Source: Methylobacterium nodulans ORS 2060
GTDB lineage: Bacteria; Pseudomonadota; Alphaproteobacteria; Rhizobiales; Beijerinckiaceae
Assembly: GCF_000022085.1 (NCBI RefSeq)
Contig: NC_011892.1
Coordinates: forward strand, 62,001-126,000
DNA length: 64,000 bases
Direction of reading: 5' to 3'
Part shown: piece by piece, positions 44,329 to 52,449 of the stretch
How the letters are laid out: every line of letters starts with the position of its first letter
Position numbering within the stretch: position 1 is the first letter of the stretch
Translations under genes and position numbers: made by a program
The notes under the pieces: model-generated
What the model saw: only the letters and a program-made list of their open reading frames with translations
Database searches by the model: none
What the model was told of the DNA's origin: nothing

Positions 44329-45445
44329 CTCAGGCCCGGTGGTCAGCCAGTTCGAGTCCTTGCCGCGCTCTGATACGAATGATCGGGACGACCAGAGCCG
44401 CCGTTGGAACGTAGAAGTTCAATCGAAATCGGGCACACTCGCCTTTACCTGCGAGCCGAATGAGAACTTGCTTTACGCAGGGTTGCGACAGGGTCTGACG
44501 CTTCCATATGAGTGCGCCACCGGAACCTGCGGCACTTGCCGTGCCCGGGTCGCTTCCGGGAGCGTTGCTGTCGGGTGGGAAGCCGCGCCCGGCCATAAAG
44601 GGCTCAAGCGCGACAAGGGCGACATCCTGATGTGCCAGACACGGCCGCAAAGTGATTGCGTGCTGCGTGTGCCGGCCCACGTCCACACCTCCCCGCGGCA
44701 CGCCGTTCCGCGACACCACAGCGCCGTGATTGACTGCGTCCGGCACCTGACTCAGGACGTGATCCACTTTGAGATCTCACTGAACGACCCCATGAGCTTC
44801 GATGCCGGCCAGTTCGTCGTCCTGCGCGCGCCTCACCTGCAGGGAATGCGGGCATACTCAATGGTGAACTTCGCGACGGAAACCCGTCGCCTCGAGCTTG
44901 TGATCAAACGCAAGCCCGGCGGCGGCTTCGGAAACTGGATTTTCGAAGCATCACGGGAAGGACAGACCGTTGATGTGTTCGGCCCGCTCGGCCGAGCGAC
45001 ATTTCATCCTGAGGAAAATTACGATCTGCTGATGATTGCCGGCGGCTCCGGCATTGCTGGCATGATGTCAATTCTTTCACGGGCAGTGCAGGAGGATTAC
45101 TTCAGCAGCCACAAGGGTTACGTGTTCTTCGGAGTGCGTACGCTGGACGATAGCTTTTACTTGGCAGATTTCAGCGAACACGTTGCGGCTGCGAATGGAA
45201 ATCTGGAAGTCACCCTGGCCATATCGGACGAGGCGGTGGCTTCTCCTGTTCATCCCGGCCATCCTCATGTCCGAGTCGTTGAGGGGTTGGTCCACGAGGT
45301 CTGCGCGCGTGCGATGAAGGGGCGTTACGACAACGTCATGAGCTACATCGCCGGACCGCCGCCTATGGTCGACGGCGCGCTCCGAACCCTCATCATCGAG
45401 GGCCGCATGACGCCGGATCGGATCCGGTACGACAAGTTCGGCTGA
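44303..45445 (+). CDS. msmD: Methanesulfonate monooxygenase reductase
   Basis: The 380-residue NADH:ferredoxin reductase has an N-terminal plant-type 2Fe-2S domain ([13 protein letters not shown], later MCQTRP). It is followed by an FAD domain (RAYSMVNF) and an NAD-binding domain ([14 protein letters not shown], late [10 protein letters not shown]). I take the ATG at 44303, preceded by GAGGAAG, as the start; a longer form from 44285 is possible. It passes NADH electrons to MsmC. The 26-base overlap with msmC implies coupled translation. The last residues (YDKFG) end ten bases before the exporter gene. Confidence 0.9.
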   Translation: MTTTTFSNDSGPVVSQFESLPRSDTNDRDDQSRRWNVEVQSKSGTLAFTCEPNENLLYAGLRQGLTLPYECATGTCGTCRARVASGSVAVGWEAAPGHKGLKRDKGDILMCQTRPQSDCVLRVPAHVHTSPRHAVPRHHSAVIDCVRHLTQDVIHFEISLNDPMSFDAGQFVVLRAPHLQGMRAYSMVNFATETRRLELVIKRKPGGGFGNWIFEASREGQTVDVFGPLGRATFHPEENYDLLMIAGGSGIAGMMSILSRAVQEDYFSSHKGYVFFGVRTLDDSFYLADFSEHVAAANGNLEVTLAISDEAVASPVHPGHPHVRVVEGLVHEVCARAMKGRYDNVMSYIAGPPPMVDGALRTLIIEGRMTPDRIRYDKFG

Positions 45446-45454
45446 GGTGGTTCT

Positions 45455-46207
45455 TTGGACGCTGCGGCGAGTATGACGGCCACGCTTCTTAGCCTCGGGC
45501 TAGTGAGCGGTCTCATGATCGGCTGCGTGGGGATTGGCGGGGTCATCTTAGTGCCTGTCATGACCCTTGGGATTGGCATCCCAATCGGCACCGCAATCGC
45601 GGCGGCAATGGCAGGCTACGTTCTGACTGGCCTCTCTGGAACGCTGGTCTTTGGTCGGAATGGCTCAATACGCTGGACACTCGCACTCAGCCTGTGTCTT
45701 GGTGCAGCACCAGGAGCTCTGCTCGGCGCCTGGGCCAGCGGCGCCATAAATGCGCATATTATTGAGATGCTCATTGCGGCGCTCGCCATTATGTCGGGCC
45801 TGTACAATCTTCGTGGCAACAGCGTGGTCGATACACCCCCGTTGGCCCTTGGTACGCTTGGCTTTGTCGCCATGGGAGCCTGCGTCGGCCTGTTGTCGGC
45901 AGTGACAGGTACCGGCGGGCCGGTGATCCTGGTTCCCTTGCTGCTGACATTTGGCTATCCGGTGCTCACGGCGGTTGGGCTTGGCCAAGCGATCCAGCTG
46001 CCTGTCGCCGCCCTTGCGACCCTAGGCGCCTACGCCTTCGGTTCTCTCGACATCTACCTCAGCGTACTTCTCTCGATCGGCCTAGCCGTGGGCAGTACAG
46101 TTGGCGCTGGGGTTGCTCACCATGTTCCGCGCGCCACTCTGCGGACAATAGCCGCCTCCGTGCTTATTGCGACCGGGGCCTTCATCATATTTCGGCTAGT
46201 GATCTGA
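45455..46207 (+). CDS. TauE/SafE family sulfite exporter
   Basis: The 250-residue membrane protein has seven to eight helices. The duplicated TauE motif GVGIGGVILVPVM-type (SGLMIGCVGIGGVILVPVMT) lies near residue 20 and its second copy (LLSAVTGTGGPVILVPLLL) near residue 150. TauE/SafE proteins export sulfite or sulfoacetate from cells that cleave sulfonates. The start is probably the TTG at 45455, preceded by GAGGTGG; an ATG at 45473 is the alternative. Directly after msmD, it is well placed to remove the sulfite made by the monooxygenase. Confidence 0.9.
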   Translation: MDAAASMTATLLSLGLVSGLMIGCVGIGGVILVPVMTLGIGIPIGTAIAAAMAGYVLTGLSGTLVFGRNGSIRWTLALSLCLGAAPGALLGAWASGAINAHIIEMLIAALAIMSGLYNLRGNSVVDTPPLALGTLGFVAMGACVGLLSAVTGTGGPVILVPLLLTFGYPVLTAVGLGQAIQLPVAALATLGAYAFGSLDIYLSVLLSIGLAVGSTVGAGVAHHVPRATLRTIAASVLIATGAFIIFRLVI

Positions 46208-46472
46208 CCATATCCAGGGAGCGTACGTTATCCCATCCTGACGCTACTCAATTGGCCAGAGTCACAGCCAAACCAAGCAGAAAGGATAGAAGATGCCCAT
46301 CGAATATCAACCCAATCTAATAACAGTTGCAGACCGCGATTTTTGAATGACAAACGGAAATCTAAAATAGGCGCATCCGCAGGAGTTATGCATTTCATCA
46401 AGTATGGGCTCTTACAGTCCATTTGACCTCAAAGAACGTTGTTGAATTTTGGTCGCGCCAGGAGAGGGCTCT

Positions 46473-47768
46473 ATGTCAAATCTAGTCGCTCCGTCAGCTT
46501 CCTCAGTAACTCTTCGCTCCAGGGCGCGCGAACGGCGTCAGATTGGAGGAAGTCCTTTGCTTGACAGGCGAGAGCTCTTGAGACGCGCCGGGCTAGGCGC
46601 CGTTGTGTTTAGCGGCACCACGCTCGTATCGCCGCTGCGCGGGCTAGCGGACGAACTGGCGCGGCTGCCGTTCGGCAACGGCGAGCGCCCGCTCGTCGCC
46701 TATCCGGGCAAGCGCCCGCTCTTGGAGATGACCAGCCGGCCGCCGCAGCTCGAGACCCCCTTCGGCATCTTCGACGAGGGCGTGATCACCCCCAACGACG
46801 CCTTCTTCGTGCGCTACCACCTCGCCGACCTCCCGACCGCCATCGACCCCGACAGCTTCCGCCTGGAGGTCACGGGCCATGTCGAGACCCCGCTCTCGCT
46901 CTCGCTGGCCGAGCTGCGGGCGCTGCCGGGCAGCGAGGTCGTCGCGGTCAACCAGTGCTCGGGCAATTCGCGCGGCTTCGTCGCGCCGCGGGTCGCCGGC
47001 GGCCAGCTCGCCAACGGCGCCATGGGCAATGCCCGCTGGGCCGGCGTGCCGCTGCGCAGCGTGCTCGACAAGGCCGGCCTGCGCCGCGGCGCCGTGCAGG
47101 TCGCCTTCGAGGGCCTCGACGGGCCGGTGCTCCCGGCCACACCCGACTACGCCAAGGCGCTCGACCTCGACCACGCCCGCGACGGCGAGGTGCTGCTGGC
47201 CTATGCGATGAACGGCGCGGAGCTGCCCTGGCTCAACGGCTATCCCTTGCGCCTGGTGGTGCCGGGCTATTACGGCACCTACTGGGTCAAGCACCTGAAC
47301 CGCATCACGGTGCTCGATCAGCCGTTCGAGAGCTTCTGGATGAAGTCGGCCTACCGGATTCCGGCCAATGCGTGCGCCTGCACGGAGCCGGGCCAGGCGC
47401 CCACGGCCACGGTGCCGATCGGGCGCTACAACGTCCGCTCCTTCGTCACCAACCTCGCCGACGGGGCGCGGGTGCCCGCGGGCGAGACCCTGTTGCGCGG
47501 CATCGCCTTCGACGGCGGCTCCGGCGTGACGGAGGTCGCGGTCTCGACCGATGACGGCCGCACCTGGAGGCGGGCGGCGCTCGGTGAGGATCTCGGGCGC
47601 TACTCCTTCCGGCCCTGGAGCCTGCGGGTCGATCTGGCGCCGGGGGCGCATGCGATCCGGGTGCGCGCGACGAACCGGATCGGGCAGACGCAGCCGCTCG
47701 ACCCTCTGTGGAACCCGGCCGGCTACATGCGCAACGTCGTCGAGACCACCCGGGTGCAGGCGGCGTGA
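46473..47768 (+). CDS. sorA: Sulfite dehydrogenase molybdopterin subunit (SorA type)
   Basis: The 431-residue sulfite-oxidase-fold enzyme has a Tat-like leader (DRRELLRRAGLGAVVFSG), so it acts in the periplasm. The Mo ligand is Cys162 in VAVNQCSGNSRGF. The C-terminal Mo-co dimerisation domain includes VSTDDGRTWRRA. It oxidises sulfite to sulfate and reduces cytochrome c. The ATG at 46473 follows AGGAGAGGG. The first 50 codons are markedly less GC-rich than the rest; from about 46630 the sequence turns to GC-rich codon use. A recombination joint inside the leader is likely. sorB follows eight bases later. Confidence 0.92.
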   Translation: MSNLVAPSASSVTLRSRARERRQIGGSPLLDRRELLRRAGLGAVVFSGTTLVSPLRGLADELARLPFGNGERPLVAYPGKRPLLEMTSRPPQLETPFGIFDEGVITPNDAFFVRYHLADLPTAIDPDSFRLEVTGHVETPLSLSLAELRALPGSEVVAVNQCSGNSRGFVAPRVAGGQLANGAMGNARWAGVPLRSVLDKAGLRRGAVQVAFEGLDGPVLPATPDYAKALDLDHARDGEVLLAYAMNGAELPWLNGYPLRLVVPGYYGTYWVKHLNRITVLDQPFESFWMKSAYRIPANACACTEPGQAPTATVPIGRYNVRSFVTNLADGARVPAGETLLRGIAFDGGSGVTEVAVSTDDGRTWRRAALGEDLGRYSFRPWSLRVDLAPGAHAIRVRATNRIGQTQPLDPLWNPAGYMRNVVETTRVQAA

Positions 47769-47776
47769 GAGAGGCG

Positions 47777-48103
47777 ATGATGACGAAGCGATTCCTGACC
47801 GCCGCCGCGGCCGCGGGCCTGCTCGCCGGAGGCGCGGCGTTGGCCGGGCCGCGCACCTACGCGCTGCCCGAGCCAACGGCGCAGCTGAAGGAGCCGAGGG
47901 ACAAGGCGCACGCAGCCGGGTACGAGGCCACGCAGGCCAACTGCCTGACCTGCCACTCGGTCGACTACATCGCCATACAGCCGCCCGGGAAAGGCCGAGC
48001 CTTCTGGGACGCCGAGGTGACCAAGATGATCAAGGTCTACGGCGCCCCGATCAGCGAGGCCGACGCCAAGGTCATCGCCGCCTACCTGGCCGCGGTGTAT
48101 TAA
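47777..48103 (+). CDS. sorB: Cytochrome c subunit of sulfite dehydrogenase (SorB type)
   Basis: The 108-residue monohaem cytochrome has a signal peptide ending in GGAALAG. The haem motif is CLTCH (Cys56, Cys59, His60) and the probable axial ligand is Met84 in TKMIKVYG. It accepts electrons from SorA and passes them to the respiratory chain. The start is the first of two adjacent ATG codons, preceded by GAGAGGCG. Length and arrangement match SorB. Confidence 0.9.
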   Translation: MMTKRFLTAAAAAGLLAGGAALAGPRTYALPEPTAQLKEPRDKAHAAGYEATQANCLTCHSVDYIAIQPPGKGRAFWDAEVTKMIKVYGAPISEADAKVIAAYLAAVY

Positions 48104-48309
48104 CATCGGCCTTTCGGGAAGACGGCACGCGATTGAGTGAGATTTCCGCTGCGCGCCCGAGCGCTTTTTCGTACATAGCCGCCGGAAAAGGCTCCGGAGA
48201 GGGCACCAATGCGTGTATCAGGCTTAGATGCGCCCAGTACTTGCTACAATGCAGCAGGGGAAATTAGGCCTAATCGACCGTTTGCAAGAGGAGGCCGGGG
48301 CGGTGTCGG

Positions 48310-48396
48310 GTAAGCGCTGCCATCAGGCCACGGCTCTGAGGGCTTGTGCGCGCGGGTAGGCCCAAGGCCGCAACTCGTCAATGCGGCCGTTCGGAT
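48310..48396 (-). pseudogene. 3' end of an older IS66 TnpC
   Basis: The reverse strand from 48396 reads PNGRIDELRPWAYP, then RAQALRAVA and a stop, the usual last residues of IS66 TnpC. A GTAAGCGCTG terminal repeat lies at 48309-48318. The TnpA/TnpB part of the older element appears on the far side of the intact IS66, so the middle was lost. Confidence 0.7.
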
Positions 48397-48409
48397 GTAA
48401 GCGTCTTCC

Positions 48410-49927
48410 TCAGGCCACATCCCTGAGCGTGGGCGTGACCGGGTAGGCCCAGGGCAGCAGCTCGTCGATGCGGCTGTTGGGATGGCCCTCGATGATGCGG
48501 GTGATCACGTCGGCAAGATAGGCCTGCGGTCCGACGCCCGTGAGCTTGCAGGTCTCGATCAGCGAGGCGATCACCGCCCAGTGCGCGGCCCCGCCATCCG
48601 AGCCGGCGAAGAGAGCATTCTTTCTCGTCAGGGCCAGGGGACGGATCGCGCGCTCGACCACGTTGGTGTCGAGTTCGACCCGCCCGTCATCGAGGAACAG
48701 GCTCAGGCCAGCCCAGCGGCTCAGCGCGTAGCGGATCGCTTCGGCCAGCTTGCTCTTCTGGCTGATGAGGGCGAGCTTCTCCCGCAGCCAGGGCTCTAGG
48801 GCCTCCAGGATGGGACGGCTGCGCGCCTGACGTGCGGTGCGGCGCTCCTCGGCAGGACGGCCGCGGATCTCGGCCTCGATCCGGTAAAGGCCCGCGATGC
48901 GCGTGAGCACCTCGGCCGCGATCGGCCCATCAAGATCGTAGAACGCCCGCCGTACATGGCTCCAGCAGTAGGCGAGCCGGACCTCGCCTTGCCTGGCCAG
49001 CGCCTTGTAGCCGTCATAGCCATCGACCTGCAGCACGCCCCGGAAGCCGGCAAGATGCGCGATGGGCTGCTTGGCCGTGCGGTCGGGTGCGTAGACGTAG
49101 GCAACGCCCGGCGGATCGGTGCCGCCCCAGGGCCGGTCGTCGCGGGCATACGCCCAGAGCTGGCCTGTCTTGGTGCGGCCGCGTCCGGGATCGAGCACCG
49201 GCGCGCTGGTCTCGTCGGCAAACAGCTTGCCCGAAGCCTTCAGCCTCCCCAGCAGCCGCGCGTGGACCGGCCGCAGCAGGAACGCAGCACGGCCGACCCA
49301 ATCCGCGAGCGTCGAGCGGTCGAGAGCTATGCCCTGACGCGCGAAGATCTGTGCCTGACGATAGAGTGGCAGGTGGTCGGCGTACTTGGCGACGAGCACG
49401 TGCGCGACGAGGTCGTCGGTGGGCAACCCGCCCTCGATCAGCCGCGCCGGCGCGGACGCCTGCAGCACAATAGCCTCGCAGGCACGGCACGCGTAACGCG
49501 GGCGCCGGATCACAATGACCCGGACTTGGGCCGGTACGATGTCGAGGCGCTCGGACACGTCCTCGCCGATCCGGTGCAGGCTGCCCGAGCAGCAGGGGCA
49601 GACGGGGCTCTCGATGTCGACCACGCGCTCGACGCGCGGCAGATGGGCGGGCAGGGCCCCGCGATTGTTGCGCCGGCGCGCTGTACGCTCGGCCCTCACC
49701 GCCGGCGCGGTTTCCTCGGCCGCAAGACCCTCGGCTTCGACCTGCTCGGCCTCCTCCAGCCCGAGCAGGAGCTGGTCCTCGGGCAGGCTCTCGGCGCGAC
49801 GGCCGAAGCGATGACGCTGCATCGCCTTGATGATCTGGCGCAGCCGCTCGTTCTCGGCCCGCTCCTCGGCGAGCAGCGCCTTGAGCGTCTCGGGATCGTC
49901 GGGCGAGGGTGAAGCAGGCGCAGCCAC
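48410..49927 (-). CDS. tnpC: IS66 family transposase TnpC
   Basis: The 505-residue DDE transposase has an N-terminal leucine-rich helix (LKALLAEERAENERLRQII) and a zinc-finger-like region with CPCCSGSLHRIGEDVSE. The catalytic core shows LLQVDGYDGYKAL-type YDGYKAL and AYCWSHVRRAF. A C-terminal DGRVELDTNVVERAIRPLA follows. It has full length and no frame defect. Confidence 0.93.
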   Translation of the reverse strand: MAAPASPSPDDPETLKALLAEERAENERLRQIIKAMQRHRFGRRAESLPEDQLLLGLEEAEQVEAEGLAAEETAPAVRAERTARRRNNRGALPAHLPRVERVVDIESPVCPCCSGSLHRIGEDVSERLDIVPAQVRVIVIRRPRYACRACEAIVLQASAPARLIEGGLPTDDLVAHVLVAKYADHLPLYRQAQIFARQGIALDRSTLADWVGRAAFLLRPVHARLLGRLKASGKLFADETSAPVLDPGRGRTKTGQLWAYARDDRPWGGTDPPGVAYVYAPDRTAKQPIAHLAGFRGVLQVDGYDGYKALARQGEVRLAYCWSHVRRAFYDLDGPIAAEVLTRIAGLYRIEAEIRGRPAEERRTARQARSRPILEALEPWLREKLALISQKSKLAEAIRYALSRWAGLSLFLDDGRVELDTNVVERAIRPLALTRKNALFAGSDGGAAHWAVIASLIETCKLTGVGPQAYLADVITRIIEGHPNSRIDELLPWAYPVTPTLRDVA

Positions 49928-49994
49928 AAAGCGGATTAGATCAGATCACTCAGCCACTTACCAGTACGACGTCCCCTCGCGCCGTTCTTTTTGC

Positions 49995-50351
49995 TCAGCC
50001 TGCCACCGCTGGCGCGCTCACCTGACGAGCCTCGTGGACACGCTTCCAGTCCAGCCCTTCGAGCAGGGCCGAGAGCTGCGCAGCCGTGAGGCGCACGACG
50101 CCGTCCTGAGCCTTCGGCCAGCAGAATTGACCGTCCTCCAGACGCTTGGCCGCGAGAACCACCCCGCTCCCATCCCAGAACAAAAGCTTGGTCCGATCTG
50201 CCCGCTTCGAGCGGAACACATAGACCGTGCCGGAGAACGGATCCGCTCCCATCGCCTCGCGCACCAGCGCGGCCAGCCCGTCGATACCTTTGCGGAAGTC
50301 CACCGGCCGCGTCGCCAGCATCACGCGCACTGTCCCAGCCGGCCCGATCAT
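49995..50351 (-). CDS. tnpB: IS66 family accessory protein TnpB
   Basis: The 118-residue protein has the whole IS66 Orf2 signature: RVMLATRPVDFRKGIDGLAA, DPFSGTVYVFRSKRADRTK, LFWDGSGVVLAAKRLE. It is required for transposition in this family, with unknown biochemistry. Its start overlaps the tnpA stop by four bases. Confidence 0.92.
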   Translation of the reverse strand: MIGPAGTVRVMLATRPVDFRKGIDGLAALVREAMGADPFSGTVYVFRSKRADRTKLLFWDGSGVVLAAKRLEDGQFCWPKAQDGVVRLTAAQLSALLEGLDWKRVHEARQVSAPAVAG

Positions 50352-50812
50352 GCCGAGACCTTCAGCGCCCGGATCACCGCCGCAATCTGAGCCTCGCTCG
50401 CCTCCCCGCCGATGCGGACCGTGGCGCCAGCTACTTCGACCTCAATGCCGTGACAGCCGTGGCGCCAACGCGGCTTGGGGCTCGTCTCTGCACACGCCGG
50501 CTCCTGCGGTTCCGAGATCAGCACGGCCGGCACGAACCGCAGCTCGGCCTGCTGATCATCCATCGCCGCTTGGCGCGCCAAGCGCCGCCACGTGAACAGC
50601 TGCGAGGCGCTCAGGCCATGCCGGCGCGCTACCGCGCTGATCGAGGTGTTCGGCGCCTCGCTCTCGGCGACAATGGCCGCCTTCTCATCCTCCGACCACG
50701 TCCGCCGCCGGCCGGCCCCGGTGAACAGCTCCAGGCGCCGGACCGGCTCCGACATAGCCATACGCTCTGACATCGACATAGGACGGAGCTCCTGACCCGC
50801 TCCGTATCCCAT
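50348..50812 (-). CDS. tnpA: IS66 family accessory protein TnpA
   Basis: The 154-residue protein has the helix-turn-helix RRRTWSEDEKAAIVAESEAP, then ISAVARRHGLSASQLFTWRR, and a C-terminal GIEVEVAGATVRIGGEAS strand region. Several ATG codons near the N-terminus (50812, 50776 and others) leave the precise start open. Confidence 0.9.
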   Translation of the reverse strand: MGYGAGQELRPMSMSERMAMSEPVRRLELFTGAGRRRTWSEDEKAAIVAESEAPNTSISAVARRHGLSASQLFTWRRLARQAAMDDQQAELRFVPAVLISEPQEPACAETSPKPRWRHGCHGIEVEVAGATVRIGGEASEAQIAAVIRALKVSA

Positions 50813-50855
50813 GCTCAGCCGAGCTCCCGAAAGGTGCCTCCAAAACGACGCTTAC

Positions 50856-51096
50856 GTGAGGGCCAGAGAAAGCGGCCCTTCTCCAATCTTTTCGCGTAGA
50901 GCGATAGCCCGAGACCGTGATGCCAGAGACATTTGATCAGATCACCGCGCCGGCCGCGGAACACGGAGAGATCCCCGGCGTGCGGATCGCGCCCGAGCGC
51001 CTCCTGCCCCTGCAGGCAGAGGCCGTTCATGCCGCGGCGCATGTCGGTGTGGCCGCTGGCGATCCAGACCCGGACGCCCGAGGGGACCGGGATCAT
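50856..51096 (-). pseudogene. IS66 TnpB of the older element, truncated
   Basis: The frame gives RVWIASGHTDMRRGMNGLCL, then DLIKCLWHHGLGLSLYAKRL and GRFLWPS, after which the intact IS66 begins. About two-thirds of TnpB remains. Its start overlaps the upstream tnpA stop. Confidence 0.8.
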
Positions 51097-51518
51097 CGCC
51101 CCTCCAACACAGCCAGCACGCGGGCCGGCGCCTCGGCCTCCACGCTGGCATCGACGACGATGCGCCGGCCTTTGCCCAGCACGATCACCATGCGGCTCGA
51201 AGTCGACGATGATCGGGAGGTCTCGGCCCGCTCTCTGGTGGGCTCCGGCGCGGGCACGACCACCGCCGGCACGAAGGTCGGCGTTACTGCCGGGGCCGAC
51301 CGGCTCGCCGCGAAGGCACGCCGCCAGGTCAGGAGCAGCGAGCGCGAGATGCCGTAGCGACGTGCGGTGGCGGAGACCAAGCGCGGCCTCTGCAGGCTCT
51401 CCCGCACCACCTTGAGCTTCTCGTCCTCCGACCAGCAGCGACGCCGGCCGGTCTCAACAATCTCGAGGCGCCTGAGGCGCGCACTGTGCGTATGACTGTC
51501 CATACGCACTGTTCTCAA
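51093..51518 (-). CDS. IS66 TnpA of the older element
   Basis: The 141-residue protein has the same fold as the other TnpA (RRRCWSEDEKLKVVRESLQR, ATARRYGISRSLLLTWRR) but is clearly a different IS66 lineage. It is complete but without a functional tnpB or tnpC partner. The start could be the ATG at 51518 or 51503. Confidence 0.8.
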   Translation of the reverse strand: MRTVRMDSHTHSARLRRLEIVETGRRRCWSEDEKLKVVRESLQRPRLVSATARRYGISRSLLLTWRRAFAASRSAPAVTPTFVPAVVVPAPEPTRERAETSRSSSTSSRMVIVLGKGRRIVVDASVEAEAPARVLAVLEGR

Positions 51519-51732
51519 CGGCCGATCATCTGCCCCGCAAGGCGGTCCTCTGCGGAGGGATACGTAACGACCAGGCGCTCGCGCAGATTAACAGACAACG
51601 CTGACCGCATGGCAGCCCCCTTGCGAAAGCCGCGCATCGATCAGAACCAGGCCGGACCGACTACCCGTCCCGACTCAGACCGCTCGGGCACCGCTCTAGT
51701 CCGACAGGCCGCCACGAAGACAGCCCGCCGGA
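51519..51732. other. Intergenic stretch
   Basis: No gene is visible, nor a clear right-hand IS66 end for the older copy. GC falls toward the following cluster. Confidence 0.35.
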
Positions 51733-51987
51733 TCAAATTAGGCTGCGTTGAGAAGGCAATTCAGCGGATTCGATGCCTTCCTGCTCCCGTAGCTTTGTCA
51801 CTAGCTTAGAAGCCGCTGCGTCATCAGTGACTTCAGCATACCAGAGTCGCCGCAGTGCCGGTTTGGTTGCCTTAGGACTGATTCTCCCGACGTTGCTGAC
51901 GCCGGCAAGATTCTTGATATGGTCGCGGATCTCGTCCTGCACTTTCTCTGGTGTATGCGCGCCAAATTTGAACATTACACTTTTCAT
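51733..51987 (-). CDS. Small protein, peptidase-inhibitor-like (inferred)
   Basis: The 84-residue protein follows the S8 peptidase stop by four bases on the same strand. The pattern of short strands and helices (VMFKFGAHTPEKVQDEIRDH, AEVTDDAAASKLVTKLREQ, GIESAELPSQRSLI) resembles the subtilisin propeptide/I9 inhibitor fold, in which the C-terminal tail lies in the protease cleft. A trans-acting chaperone or immunity role for the S8 domain is an inference. The alternative is an unrelated ferredoxin-fold protein. GC is lower than that of the IS elements. Confidence 0.6.
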   Translation of the reverse strand: MKSVMFKFGAHTPEKVQDEIRDHIKNLAGVSNVGRISPKATKPALRRLWYAEVTDDAAASKLVTKLREQEGIESAELPSQRSLI

Positions 51988-51991
51988 TGAT

Positions 51992-52449
51992 CTACCGCCC
52001 TGCTTGAAGTAGCCTGGACAGATTTATCCGGCCTGTACCGTAGTCCACACTGAAGTCGCTTCCATTCATAGCGGGTACCTTATCAGCGGACTCCATCAGC
52101 GCTTGCCTGACTTGCGCAGGCGTCGGCTTTTCGTTGGCAGCGATACCCTTGGCGATGAAAAGGGCAGCGCACCCCGTGACATGTGGTGCCGCCATCGAAG
52201 TTCCATCCCAGGCATCATAATTAATCTCCCGGCGCACAGGCACCCCCAGCTTTGGCCGCCTGTCGGAGCCGAACACGACTCCAAAAGCCGTTTGACCGGG
52301 GTAGGCGGGGAGCGTCGACCAGATTGCCTTGCCAGGTGCTGCCACCGAGATGTGATTACCGCTGTTTGAAAACATGGTGACCCGATCGTCCAGTCCGGTA
52401 GCGCCAACCGCGATGATACCAGGGATTGCTGCTGGATAGGACGTTGGGC
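51992..52449 (-). pseudogene. S8 (subtilisin) peptidase C-terminal part, separated by inversion
   Basis: The minus-strand frame starts in SPTSYPAAIPGIIAVGATG. It continues through FSNSGNHISVAAPGKAI and the catalytic serine block GTSMAAPHVTGCAALF, ending at 51992 with GTGRINLSRLLQAGR. The Asp and His of the triad are not on this strand; they lie in the inverted segment 52450-53855. Joining the frames at the TGCCA/TGGCA repeats gives NERQYG then SPTSYPAAIPG in frame. Longer minus-strand frames beyond 52455 are antisense of the inverted NlpC sequence. Confidence 0.85.

Larger units (their letters stand above)
48397..50855 (-). mobile_element. IS66-family insertion sequence (complete)
   Basis: The ends GTAAGCGTC (48397-48405) and GACGCTTAC (50847-50855) enclose tnpA, tnpB and tnpC. 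The eight bases on either side differ (GTTCGGAT against GTGAGGGC), so the expected target duplication is missing. This agrees with a deletion between two IS66 copies. Confidence 0.88.

Noticed and set aside
41837..45445. Reading the Rieske cluster as an aromatic sulfonate dioxygenase
   Set aside because: The four-subunit set with a separate Rieske ferredoxin, the subunit sizes and the 26-residue Rieske spacing fit methanesulfonate monooxygenase better.
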